This document shows positions 1-9,600 of a DNA stretch of 64,000 nt, piece after piece. The DNA comes from Mycolicibacterium vulneris (GTDB taxonomy: Bacteria > Actinomycetota > Actinomycetes > Mycobacteriales > Mycobacteriaceae), in assembly GCF_002104765.1 (NCBI RefSeq), contig NZ_NCXM01000022.1, positions 45,740-109,739 of the forward strand, in the 5' to 3' direction. The number at the start of each line of letters is the position of its first letter. Within the stretch, counting starts at the first letter, position 1. The position numbers and the translations under genes are program-made. The notes below the pieces were generated by a model. That model searched no databases. It was not told the origin of the DNA and worked only from the letters and a program-made list of their open reading frames with translations.

Positions 1-1074
1 GATCTGCGAGAACGGGTCAGCGCCGCCGCCGAATGTCGCCTGGTTGGCCGGCGCCGTGACGGCCGCTGGGTCGAAGCCGTGCACGGGGTCCACCTGCACG
101 GGAGCGGTCGCCGGGTCGTCGTTTCGTGAATAGCCCGCGTTCACCCGGGGAGTCAGGATCGCGTCGAGTTTGTTCAGCGTGTCCTCCGGGATCCCGATGT
201 AGGCCAGCGGCATGACCAGCGGAAGGTGCTTTTCGGGGACCATGATCGTGGTGATTTTGGCGCCCCGGGAGTTAACCGTGGTTCTGATGTTCTGCGGCGG
301 CACCATGCTCGGGTTCGTGAAGGCCACCGCGGTGTGACCCGTGGCGAGACCCAGCAGCGTGTTGGCGAGAGCGAACAAGTTGTCCGGCCGGTCAGGGAAG
401 TCCGCAATCGAGTCGTACGCTGCCACGAACTTGTCGGTGTCGTACTGGCTCTCGTACGGCGGTGGCATGCGGTAGTCGAGCGCTGGAACAACGCTGCCGA
501 CCGGGAACATGGCGCTCAGGAAACTCTGGCCGAAGGCGTGCTGCCCGATCGGGTCGCCGAATGTTGCGAAGTTCAGCGTCTCGGGTGGGGGAGCGGTCGG
601 ATCATTGGCCAGTCGGGCCTGCTCGCCGTCGACAACGAACCCGCCCTCGGACAAGCCGATCGCCGTGCCGGGGCGACCGGTGGTGCGGATCGCCGCGTCG
701 AGGTTGTTGATGCCCTCGTCGACAGACTCGCCCACGCTGGGGCCGTCGATCCCCAGGCCCGGGAAGGATTCATCGATCTTGCCGATCCCCGGGAAGAGTC
801 GCTCCAAGACATGCCCCTGCACCTGACCAGCGGGGTAGCGAACGATTTGGCGCTGCTGGCCCGGGAACCACTCCGCGCCCTCCATACGGATGTACTGGTC
901 GTAGGGGATGCCCAGCACATGAGCGCCGCCAAGGGCGTAGGCGGTCTGGTCGCCCGGCGCCCCGGGGGTGGGCGGGCCGCCGATCGGCGTGTCGGCCTTT
1001 GCAGTACCGATGCCGAAATGCCCTGCGCCACTTACAGTTAACAGCGCCGCAACTCCTGCGAGTAGTTTCTTCAT
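1..1074 (-). CDS. PE-PPE-domain serine acyltransferase of the TPP locus (3' end outside window)
   Basis: The protein starts with a signal peptide (MKKLLAGVAALL, cleavage probably after AKA near residue 27) and continues as a PE-PPE domain (alpha/beta hydrolase fold). A G-x-S-x-G nucleophile elbow is visible (GLSEGG, Ser near residue 142), and 358 codons are open at the window edge. Family knowledge: Chp1 and Chp2 of M. tuberculosis, which use this fold, transesterify acyl chains between trehalose molecules to finish SL-1 and PAT. The equivalent gene in trehalose polyphleate loci (annotated PE) does the same for TPP outside the cytoplasmic membrane. It lies 53 bp downstream of mmpL10 on the same strand, so it is probably co-transcribed. 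The TPP role is inferred from the neighbours; the fold assignment is firm. Confidence 0.85.
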   Translation of the reverse strand, partial: MKKLLAGVAALLTVSGAGHFGIGTAKADTPIGGPPTPGAPGDQTAYALGGAHVLGIPYDQYIRMEGAEWFPGQQRQIVRYPAGQVQGHVLERLFPGIGKIDESFPGLGIDGPSVGESVDEGINNLDAAIRTTGRPGTAIGLSEGGFVVDGEQARLANDPTAPPPETLNFATFGDPIGQHAFGQSFLSAMFPVGSVVPALDYRMPPPYESQYDTDKFVAAYDSIADFPDRPDNLFALANTLLGLATGHTAVAFTNPSMVPPQNIRTTVNSRGAKITTIMVPEKHLPLVMPLAYIGIPEDTLNKLDAILTPRVNAGYSRNDDPATAPVQVDPVHGFDPAAVTAPANQATFGGGADPFSQI

Positions 1075-1127
1075 CCCTACTCCTGACCCTTCGGCTTCTC
1101 TAGTCTCACATACATCATGGGTGCGTG

Positions 1128-4100
1128 CTAACTGGGCTCTGGTTCGGCGCGTCCGACCGCCGCTTGCGACGGCGGCCGCCGCCGCAAGGATCGCCCTACG
1201 CTCATTCGTGACGGCCACCAGTTCGCCCGCCCCGCCAGCGCAGCGATGGCGGGAACCGTGATGGTGCGCACCAAGAAGGTATCCAGCAGAATTCCCACGC
1301 CGATCACGAAACCGCCTTGAATCACGGTGCCGATGCTGGAGAACAGGAGACCGCACATCGACGCGGCGAAGATCAGACCCGCCGCAGTGATCACGCCGCC
1401 TGTCGAACTCAGGGTGCGGATGATGCCGTAACGCATGCTGTGCGGAGACTCGTCACGCATTCGCGAGACAAGCAGCATGTTGTAGTCGGCTCCCACCGCG
1501 ACCAGCACCACGAATGCCAGCGGCGGCACGCTCCAATGCAAGTGCTGACCGAGTAGGAATTGAAACCCCAGACCGCCGATCCCCACCGCCGATAGATACG
1601 AAATAACCACGGTGGCAACCAGATACAGCGGCGCGACGATCGCGCGTAGCAGCGCGATCAACGTCAGCAGCACGACGAGCAGGGTTACCGCGATGATAAA
1701 CCGGATGTCGTGTTGGTAATAGTCCCGCGTGTCCTTCAGGCCTGCGGTGTACCCCGCCATCGATACGGTGGCGTCCGCCAACGCGGTATTGGGTTGGGCT
1801 CCCCGGGCGGTCGCGGTGATGGCATTGACCTGATCCATGGCTTCGGTGCTGAAGGGATTGAGTTTGGTTTGGACCAAGTACCGCACCGAGCGGCCGTCTT
1901 GTGAAATGAACACCTTGGCCGCCTGCTGGAACTCCGGTAGGTGCAGAAGCTGGGACGGGATATTGAACCCCGCCATTGCCGGACGCGCCGCGTCACGTTT
2001 CAGCGACAGCAAAAACGCGGCTGACTCGCTGAGCCCCGCGCCCAGCTGCTTGACCTTGTCGATGAGTTGAGCCACCGCGTCGGCCACCTGCCGGCTCCCA
2101 CCGGCGAGCTGGTCTGCGCCACTTTGCAGGGTGTTGAGGTTGGCCTGCAGGCCGCCGGGTTTGTCCATCCCCATGGAATGCAGCACGTCGCTGAGCTTCG
2201 CGAACGCGCTGCGCAGGCGGTCTGTCGACGCTTTCAGGGCCCGCTTGTCCGGGTACTCCTGCAGTTGGTGGGACAAGTCATTGATGGCGTCGAGGTCTGC
2301 TTGATCGCGCGCGCCCACCAGCTGCTCGAACGTCCCGCGGGTGGCGCTACACGACGAGTCGGCATCGCAGACCGGGTTGCCTTGCAGCGCCGTCAAGACC
2401 GGGCCTATCCACGCGAACATGTTCTTGGCGGCCGAGAAGTTCCAACCCATCGCATTGCTGAGCGAGTTGACGTGGTCGACGAGTCGGGCTGCGATGTCGA
2501 CCTCTTCGACCAGCGCGTTGCCGCTGTACTGGTTCTTCGTCGATGAGAAGGCAGTCTCCAGTTCGCGCACGCTCGCAGCGAGCTGGTTGACCTGGCCGCG
2601 GACATCGCCAAGGTTGTCGGCCAGCGTGCCGGCCCCTTCGGTCAGGCGGTTGAGGTCATTGGTCTGGTCGTTGATCATCCTGGACCCGCCGGCCAGCAGG
2701 CTGCCGATTGCGCCTGCCTGATAGGTGGCTCTGAATTGTTCCGGCACATTCCCGGTGGGGCGGGTGATGCCGCTGACGGCACCGACATTCGGCAGTTGGC
2801 TGACGCGATCCGCCATCTGTTCCAAGTCCGCAAGGGCCTGCGGCGTGCGAAGGTCATGCGGCGACTGGACCAGGATGTATTCCGGAATGGATTGATTCAC
2901 GGGGAAATGGCGATCCAGCGCCGCGTATCCGATGGAGCTCGGAGCAGACGCCCGCAGGGCCTTGCGGTCGTCGTAGTTGTAGCGCACCAAGCCCGCGCAG
3001 CTGGCCAAGATGATCAGCACAAGCACGCTGGCAACCAGATGTGCCCTCGGCCGGCGCACAATGCGTATCCCGGAACGCCGCCAGAACCGCGCGGTCAGTT
3101 CACGCCGGGGCTTGATCCAACCGCGTGGTCCGGCGAGCACCATGATTGCCGGCAACAGCGTCACTGCGGCCAGGAATGCGACGCCGATCCCGATTGCCGA
3201 GGAGATCCCGACCGTTTTGAACACGCCCATCCGGGCGAAGCTGATGAGGAGAAAGGTGATTCCCACGGTGCTGGCGGACGCAGTGATCACCTTCCCGATC
3301 GAGATCAGCGCCTTCTTCATCGCCTGATCGAAATCGTCTCCCGACCGCAGATAGTCGTGATAGCGACTGATGAGAAAGACGGCGTAATCGGTCCCGGCGC
3401 CAGCCATGATCGCGCTCAGGAACACGATGGACTGGTTAGAGACCCCCGAGCCGGTGAATTGCGAGTAGCCCGCCACCGCCGCCTCCGCGATCATCAGGGA
3501 CAACCCGATAGTGATCAACGGCAGCAGCATTGTGACCGCGCTGCGGTAAACGAATATCAGGACGATGAGCACCAGAATGGCGATCGCCAGCTCGATCGGG
3601 AGCCGATCCCGATCGCCCGCGACGGTGAGGTCGGCGACGGTCGCCGCGGGGCCGGTGAGGTTCACCGCCAGGGGCGTTCCGGTCGGATTGTTCTCCAGCG
3701 TTCGTTTGACGATGTCGCTGATCCGGTTGAAGGCAGCGTAAGACTGCGGGGTGCCCAGCTCGCCCGCAACGCCGACCGGGAACACCCAAGCCTTGTGGTC
3801 CTTGCTGGTCACGACCGAACGCAGGGGCGGCGCGCTGACGAAATCCTGCAACATCACGACATCTCGCGTGTCCTGGCGCAGCGCGGTCACCAATTTGCGG
3901 TAAGTGGCTTCGTCGGCGGGGCCGAGGCCCTTCTCATCGGTCAGGGCCACCAGTAGGAGGTCGTCGGAGCCCGACTCGTGGAACGCCTCGGTCATCTTTC
4001 GGGCGGTGATACTGGACGGCGCATTGCTCGGCAAGATAGCGAGCGGATGCTTTTGGGCCATCTCGTTGAGGGATGGGAATGTCAGTGGCAGGGCGACCGC

Positions 4101-4166
4101 TAAAGCGGCCCAGGCCCCTATAACGACCCAGGGCCACCGCACCACAAAAGCGGCTATTCGTCGCAT
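1128..4166 (-). CDS. mmpL10: MmpL10-type RND lipid transporter
   Basis: This 1012-residue RND-superfamily MmpL protein has a transmembrane segment at the N-terminus (about 7-27), a large periplasmic loop, five or so helices around residues 190-330, a second large loop rich in coiled-coil-like sequence, and a final helix bundle from about 800. Both MmpL Asp-Tyr proton-relay pairs are present: GTDYAVFL near residue 260 and GADYNMLL near 895. The ATG at 4166 was chosen because GATGAGG precedes it at ribosome-binding distance; a GTG at 4214 would add 16 residues. It sits 105 bp after papA3. In TPP- and PAT-type loci MmpL10 exports the diacyltrehalose precursor, which the neighbouring PE-PPE-domain enzyme then acylates further. 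Substrate is inferred from context. Confidence 0.9.
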   Translation of the reverse strand: MRRIAAFVVRWPWVVIGAWAALAVALPLTFPSLNEMAQKHPLAILPSNAPSSITARKMTEAFHESGSDDLLLVALTDEKGLGPADEATYRKLVTALRQDTRDVVMLQDFVSAPPLRSVVTSKDHKAWVFPVGVAGELGTPQSYAAFNRISDIVKRTLENNPTGTPLAVNLTGPAATVADLTVAGDRDRLPIELAIAILVLIVLIFVYRSAVTMLLPLITIGLSLMIAEAAVAGYSQFTGSGVSNQSIVFLSAIMAGAGTDYAVFLISRYHDYLRSGDDFDQAMKKALISIGKVITASASTVGITFLLISFARMGVFKTVGISSAIGIGVAFLAAVTLLPAIMVLAGPRGWIKPRRELTARFWRRSGIRIVRRPRAHLVASVLVLIILASCAGLVRYNYDDRKALRASAPSSIGYAALDRHFPVNQSIPEYILVQSPHDLRTPQALADLEQMADRVSQLPNVGAVSGITRPTGNVPEQFRATYQAGAIGSLLAGGSRMINDQTNDLNRLTEGAGTLADNLGDVRGQVNQLAASVRELETAFSSTKNQYSGNALVEEVDIAARLVDHVNSLSNAMGWNFSAAKNMFAWIGPVLTALQGNPVCDADSSCSATRGTFEQLVGARDQADLDAINDLSHQLQEYPDKRALKASTDRLRSAFAKLSDVLHSMGMDKPGGLQANLNTLQSGADQLAGGSRQVADAVAQLIDKVKQLGAGLSESAAFLLSLKRDAARPAMAGFNIPSQLLHLPEFQQAAKVFISQDGRSVRYLVQTKLNPFSTEAMDQVNAITATARGAQPNTALADATVSMAGYTAGLKDTRDYYQHDIRFIIAVTLLVVLLTLIALLRAIVAPLYLVATVVISYLSAVGIGGLGFQFLLGQHLHWSVPPLAFVVLVAVGADYNMLLVSRMRDESPHSMRYGIIRTLSSTGGVITAAGLIFAASMCGLLFSSIGTVIQGGFVIGVGILLDTFLVRTITVPAIAALAGRANWWPSRMSVGRSLRRRPPSQAAVGRAEPEPS

Positions 4167-4271
4167 ATCGGCCTCATCCCGGCCGCCGCAGTTGTTTGCG
4201 TTCTGCGGCGGCACCCGCCGACGCTGTGGTCAAACCGCGCAATTTCCCGCGAGTCATCGAACTACTCCACG

Positions 4272-5693
4272 CTACCCAACGCGTCCCCAATGCCCGGTGT
4301 CGGCGACCCGCCCGCACACGGACCGCATCGCTTCCAAATAGCGGGCAACCGATTTCTGAGCGATCGGATCATCGGGGAACATCATCGCCATTGCCGTGCC
4401 TTCCCCGTACCGAAATAGGTAGATGGTCAGCTGGTACGAATACCGGCCGTCCGAGTAGATTCCTATGTTGTTCGCATAGCCGAGGTCAGCTGCCGCGAGC
4501 ACGGCATTTAGGGGAGCGGCGCCACCATGGAAAAAGTTCGATACCGGAAAGTTTGGCTGCGGCCACTTCAGCCACGGCGCTAATTCCAATACGCGGTAAT
4601 ACGGCACCTTCGCCAGGTGCTGACCTGAATCGAAAGAAGTCTGCGCCGCCCAGGCGGCCTCGGCGAAAGTGGCTGCGGCTATCGGCACGGCGATCGGGAC
4701 CAAGCCGGTAAACCAACCCTGCGTCATGAAATTATCTGTAGTCCTGCGTGTATCCCTCGGAGTTAGGCCGTAATACGTTGGCGCACCGGTGAATTCGTGC
4801 TCGACCTGGGCGATGCACGCGAACAGGCCACCGATGAAACGCGCGCCGACCGCGGTGCAAGCCGATTCGAATCGCTCCGTCTGTTCTGCGTCCATCAGGA
4901 GTTCGGAGACCATGTCGCTGGCAGTCGCCCCCGACGGGTTGCCCAATGGCAGCGGAAATTCAGGAAAACTGCCATTGTTGTTCTCGGCGAAGTCAATCCA
5001 CGTGCGTACCTCAGGCGAATCCACGGTTAACGTCGACGTGTACCGACGCTCCCCCGCGCAGAAATCGTCAAAGCTGCCGGCATCGGGAAGCTCGAGGGGT
5101 TCACCGCCTGCGCTCGCCGCCGCATACATTCCGTTGGCCTCGAGCATCGTTGTGCCGATCAGCGTCGCGTCCCCGTGGACATGATCCATAGCGGCAAAGA
5201 AAGTAAAGTGATCATCGCTCTGGACAATCCCGAAGGTGAAGCAGCCCCACTCCAGCGGATTCGGTATCGCCACCACATGAGCGCGCATTTCGTCACCTGT
5301 CATTTCGCCGTGATCGATCGGGGCGAATTCAATATCAGCGGGGTCGCTGATGGTGTGCCTGATGAACTCTCCGTCGCCGGTGTGGTCGAACCAACTGCGG
5401 AACGTGTCATGCCGGCGCAGGTATGCGTTGACGGCATGGTTCATGGCGGAAATATCGCATTGGCCGGGTACGTCACAGGTCGCGATGATTTGCCGGGAAA
5501 AGTCGAGCCCCGCGGACGTTCGCTCGTGAAAATTACGAAGATGCTGGCCCTGCATGTAGCTGACCGGTACCGAACTGGCCGGCGCCTGTTGCGCCTTCTC
5601 GGCGGCCGCGGCCGTCGGGTGCCAGGAGATGACCGACCCAGGGGCCGGGGTCCAATCACCGAGCGAGCCGATCGTAATTTTCCCGATGCGCAA
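4272..5693 (-). CDS. papA3: PapA3-type trehalose acyltransferase
   Basis: A 473-residue polyketide-associated acyltransferase of the condensation-domain fold. The catalytic HxxxD motif reads HVHGD at residues 171-175. Start chosen at a TTG (5693), preceded by GAGGAGAC at good spacing; this gives RIGKITIGSLGDWTP at the N-terminus and the usual PapA3 length of about 470. Upstream codons in the frame are low-complexity and arginine-rich, unlike protein. PapA3 enzymes acylate trehalose sequentially with a fatty acyl and then a PKS-made acyl chain, and they also off-load the PKS, which has no thioesterase here. It is divergent from the PKS gene and heads the papA3-mmpL10-acyltransferase transcript. 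Assignment to PapA3 rather than another Pap rests on locus order. Confidence 0.87.
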   Translation of the reverse strand: MRIGKITIGSLGDWTPAPGSVISWHPTAAAAEKAQQAPASSVPVSYMQGQHLRNFHERTSAGLDFSRQIIATCDVPGQCDISAMNHAVNAYLRRHDTFRSWFDHTGDGEFIRHTISDPADIEFAPIDHGEMTGDEMRAHVVAIPNPLEWGCFTFGIVQSDDHFTFFAAMDHVHGDATLIGTTMLEANGMYAAASAGGEPLELPDAGSFDDFCAGERRYTSTLTVDSPEVRTWIDFAENNNGSFPEFPLPLGNPSGATASDMVSELLMDAEQTERFESACTAVGARFIGGLFACIAQVEHEFTGAPTYYGLTPRDTRRTTDNFMTQGWFTGLVPIAVPIAAATFAEAAWAAQTSFDSGQHLAKVPYYRVLELAPWLKWPQPNFPVSNFFHGGAAPLNAVLAAADLGYANNIGIYSDGRYSYQLTIYLFRYGEGTAMAMMFPDDPIAQKSVARYLEAMRSVCGRVADTGHWGRVG

Positions 5694-6609
5694 TCTAGTC
5701 TCCTCGGTCTCGACGGCCGCGGTTCGGCCCTGCCGGTCGCGGCACCAAGATAACCCTGTCCGGAGTGACCGAAGCGAGGTGCGCGGATGCGCGTGCGACA
5801 ACCCACCGACACGGCAGGCGGTGGTCAGGATGGAACGGCCCCGCGCCGGACGCAGGCCGGCGCCGACAGTTGACGATACTCGCGCGATCACCTGACGATA
5901 CTTGTGCAACACGCCGCAGAGAAGCGCCATACTCGTTTGACTGTTATACGCGTGCACAATCGGACCGCCATGCGTACATTGATTGACGGACCTGATTGTT
6001 TCGCCGCCGCACGCCTTTGTCGGCCGGTCAGCGACGGCTGAGCCGGCGGGAGCATTTGATCTTGCTAGGAGTGTCGAGATGGGCCGTGCGTTGCAATGTC
6101 GGATCAAGGCCCGTTGAGAGCAGGCAAGTCATCGCATGCCCTGATGTATCTGGACTGGTGGACCACGTTGCGGGACATGAGATCCCGCGTGACTGTGGGA
6201 GTCGATCGCGTGCGATGGGGCGATCGACGTGCATGCAGGTCGAGGAGGTGCCTTGTCGCTGCCGCAGCGGCAGGGTCCGCCCGCCCATTCTGCCGGGTGT
6301 ATTGTCGTCGCCTATACCTGAAGCCTTCCTGCGGTCGATGATTTGCGGGAAGCGCGAATTTGAGTGCGGCGCTTGAAGATATCTGCGGCACGGCGGGTCG
6401 GGGTACTCTCCGAACACGGGCTGGTTTGGTGGTGAAGTGATTTGAGCTGACGACGGTTGCTGGAGGCAGTGCACCAGCAAACTTCCGCACGCTGTCTGCT
6501 CCGGGGTGTGCAGTGAGCGGCCCAAGATCTGGTACGGACACCACGGCCGTGGCGCTGAAAGGTGCACGGCGACGGAATCCTCGCGAGCCGAAACGGAGAG
6601 GACAACCAC
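5694..6609. promoter_or_regulatory. Divergent intergenic region between papA3 and pks
   Basis: These 916 bp separate the divergent papA3 and pks genes. Open frames exist on both strands, but they are arginine- and serine-rich shadows without a ribosome-binding site or protein-like composition, so I call no gene. The PKS ribosome-binding site (GGAGAGGA at about 6595-6602) is clear. I see no confident -35/-10 pair or known operator. The length leaves room for two promoters and regulator sites. Confidence 0.5.
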
Positions 6610-9600
6610 ATGTCAACCGCCGAAGGTCTCATCGAGCCCGCATCCGGTTTTGCGATCGTCGGATACGCGGCGCGCTTTCCCGGCGCCTCGGACACCGACG
6701 AATTCTGGCAGCTGCTGCGGGATGGTCGGGATGCGATATCGGAGGTGCCCCAGGACCGTTGGGACGCCGATGAATTCTTCGACCCGGATCCCGATGCGCC
6801 CGGGAAGGTTGTGACCCGTCGGGCGGGTTTCGTCGATGACGTAACGGGTTTCGACGCGCCGTTTTTCGGCATGTCGGCGCGCGAGGTCAGGTTGATGGAC
6901 CCGCAGCATCGGATCTTGCTGGAGACGGCGTGGCGGGCGGTGGAACATTCGGGCACCGCGCCAACGGCGTTGGCGAACACCAACACTGGTGTGTTCGTCG
7001 GGATGTCCACCCATGACTACCTTGGAATGGCTTCCGACGAGCTGACTTACGCCGAGATCGAGGCCTACATGGCGATCGGGACGTCGTCTGCCGCGGCAGC
7101 GGGCCGGATCAGCTATCGGTTGGGACTGCAGGGTCCGGCGGTCGCCGTCGACACGGCCTGCAGCTCGTCGTTGGTGGCGATCCATCAGGCATGCCAAGCG
7201 CTGCGCTTGGGGGAATGCGACCTTGCGCTGGCCGGCGGCGCAAATGTCCTGCTCACCCCCGCGACCATGATCACCTTCTCCCACGCGCACATGCTCGCGC
7301 CCGACGGCCGGTGCAAAACTTTCGATGCCGCCGCGGATGGCTACGTGCGTGGCGAAGGTTGTGGCGTCATTGTCGTGAAGCGGCTTGAAGACGCGATCCG
7401 TGACGGTGACCGGATTCGGGCCGTGATCCGGGGCAGCGCAATCAACCAGGACGGCGCATCGGGCGGTTTGACCGTGCCGAACGGCATTGCCCAGCAACGC
7501 GTTATCGCCGAGGCGCTGCAGCGCGCCGGCATCGCACCCGGGGACGTCGGATACCTGGAGGCACATGGGACCGGGACGTCGCTGGGTGATCCGATCGAGG
7601 CCCAGGCCGCGGGCGCGGTGCTCGGCGCCGGGCGCGAGGCAAGCCGGCCGCTGTTGATCGGCTCGGTGAAGACCAACATCGGGCACCTGGAAGCGGCCGC
7701 AGGGATCGCGGGCGTCATCAAGGTCATTCTCTCGCTCGAACACGGATTACTGCCGCAGCACCTACACTTTCGCAATCCGTCTCCACACATTCCGTGGGAC
7801 CGCCTTCCGGTGCAGGTCGTCCAAGAAGCGACTGCCTGGGAACGGAACGGTCGGCCGCGTATCGCGGGAGTCAGTTCGTTCGGGTTCGCCGGGACCAACG
7901 CGCACGTCATCCTCGAGGAAGCGCCCGAGGAACTGGTTCAGATTGCTGCAACCCCGATTTCCGCCGACCCGGCCGAAGACCGACGGTTCAGCATCCTTCC
8001 GCTGTCGGCGCGGACACCCGCCGCGCTCGTGCAGATCGCCGATCGATACCGAAGTTGGTTGAGCGCGAACCCCGAAGCCACCCTTGCCGATTTGCGCTTT
8101 ACCACCGGGGTGGGGCGAGCGCACTTGGAGCACCGGGCAGCGTTGGTGGTGAATTCGAGAGAATCTGCCAGTGAGTTGCTCGGCGCGCTCGCCGACGACC
8201 GCCCGGCACCCGGTTTGATTCGGGGTGTATCCGATGACACACCGAAGACTGCGTGGCTGTTCACCGGTCAAGGCAGCCAGTACGCCGGCATGGCCAGGGA
8301 GCTGTTCGACACCGAGCCGGTGTTCGCGGAGACACTGACCCGCTGCGCTGCAGTTGTTGCCGACGTTCTCGAAAAGCCTTTGCTGGAAGTAATTTTCGAT
8401 GTGGATGGTCCAGACAGCGAAGAGACGTTGTGTCAGACCACCTTTGCCCAGCCCGCGTTGTTCGCGGTGGAGATGGGCCTGGCCCGCCTCTGGCAGTCGT
8501 GGGGCTTCGAACCCGACGTGGTGCTGGGCCACAGCGTCGGCCAGTATTCGGCGGCCTGCGTCGCGGGTGTGTTCAGCCTCGAGGACGGCGCGCTGCTGAT
8601 GGCCGAGCGCGGCCGTCTTTTCGGCAGTTTGCCTGCGGGTGGTCGGATGGTCGCGGTGTTCACCACCGTCGAGCGCGTCGAGGCCCTGACTGACGAGCTC
8701 CCGAGCCTGTCGGTCGCCGCCTACAACGGCGCTAACACCGTATTGTCTGGGCCCGCGCAGGATCTCGAGCAGGCGGTGGCCAGGTTGACCGCCGACGGTG
8801 TCCGGTGTGACTGGCTGGACACCAGCCATGCGTTCCACTCGTCGCTGCTGGATCCGATCCTCGACGAGTTCGAGTCGTACGCGAACCGGTTCAATTTCAG
8901 CTCGCCACAACGGCTTCTGGTGTGCAACCGTACCGGTGCCGCGCTCGGCAGAAGCGTGAAATTAGACGGCTCCTATTGGCGTCGCCACGCCCGCCAACCA
9001 GTCGAATTCGCCAAGAGCGTACGGACTCTTGCCGACCTGAATTGCAAAGTGTTGTTGGAGGTGGGCCCGCAACCGGTTCTCACCGCCGCAGCCCTGCGCG
9101 CATGGCCTGACCCGGCCACTGCACCGCGGGCGATCGCGTCCATGCGTCGAAACACCGCCGACCATCGCCAGATCACCGAAGCCCTTGCCGATGCCTACGT
9201 TCTGGGCCACTTGCCCAAATTCGGTGCTGTGCGGCAGGAACCAGCGCGAAAGCTCGACCTGCCGACCTACCCGTTCCAGCATCGCCAGTACTGGTTCCGC
9301 GACAAGCGGGTCCGGCCCACTGCCCGCCAGACCGCCTTCTCGCGTACCGACGCCGTCCGCCTTCTCGAGGACGACCGGATCGCGGAGCTCGCAGCGCTAC
9401 TCGATGGTGCGAGCGGTGATCAAAACACCCTAAATGTTCTGACAAAGCTTGCCGCGCAACACAATCAACAGCGTAAGGGCCAGTCCATCTCGGACGATCG
9501 TTACGAAATTCGCTGGGAGAAGTCCACGGCGCCGCTTTCCGACGCGGAAGCCGGCGAGGGATCCACCTGGCTTGTCGTCGGCGATGACGATGTCGTCCAG

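Noticed and set aside
6028..6609. Long open frame on the minus strand upstream of pks
   Set aside because: Composition is Arg/Ser/Pro-rich with no domain, no ribosome-binding site and no conserved start; it is a GC-rich shadow in an intergenic region.
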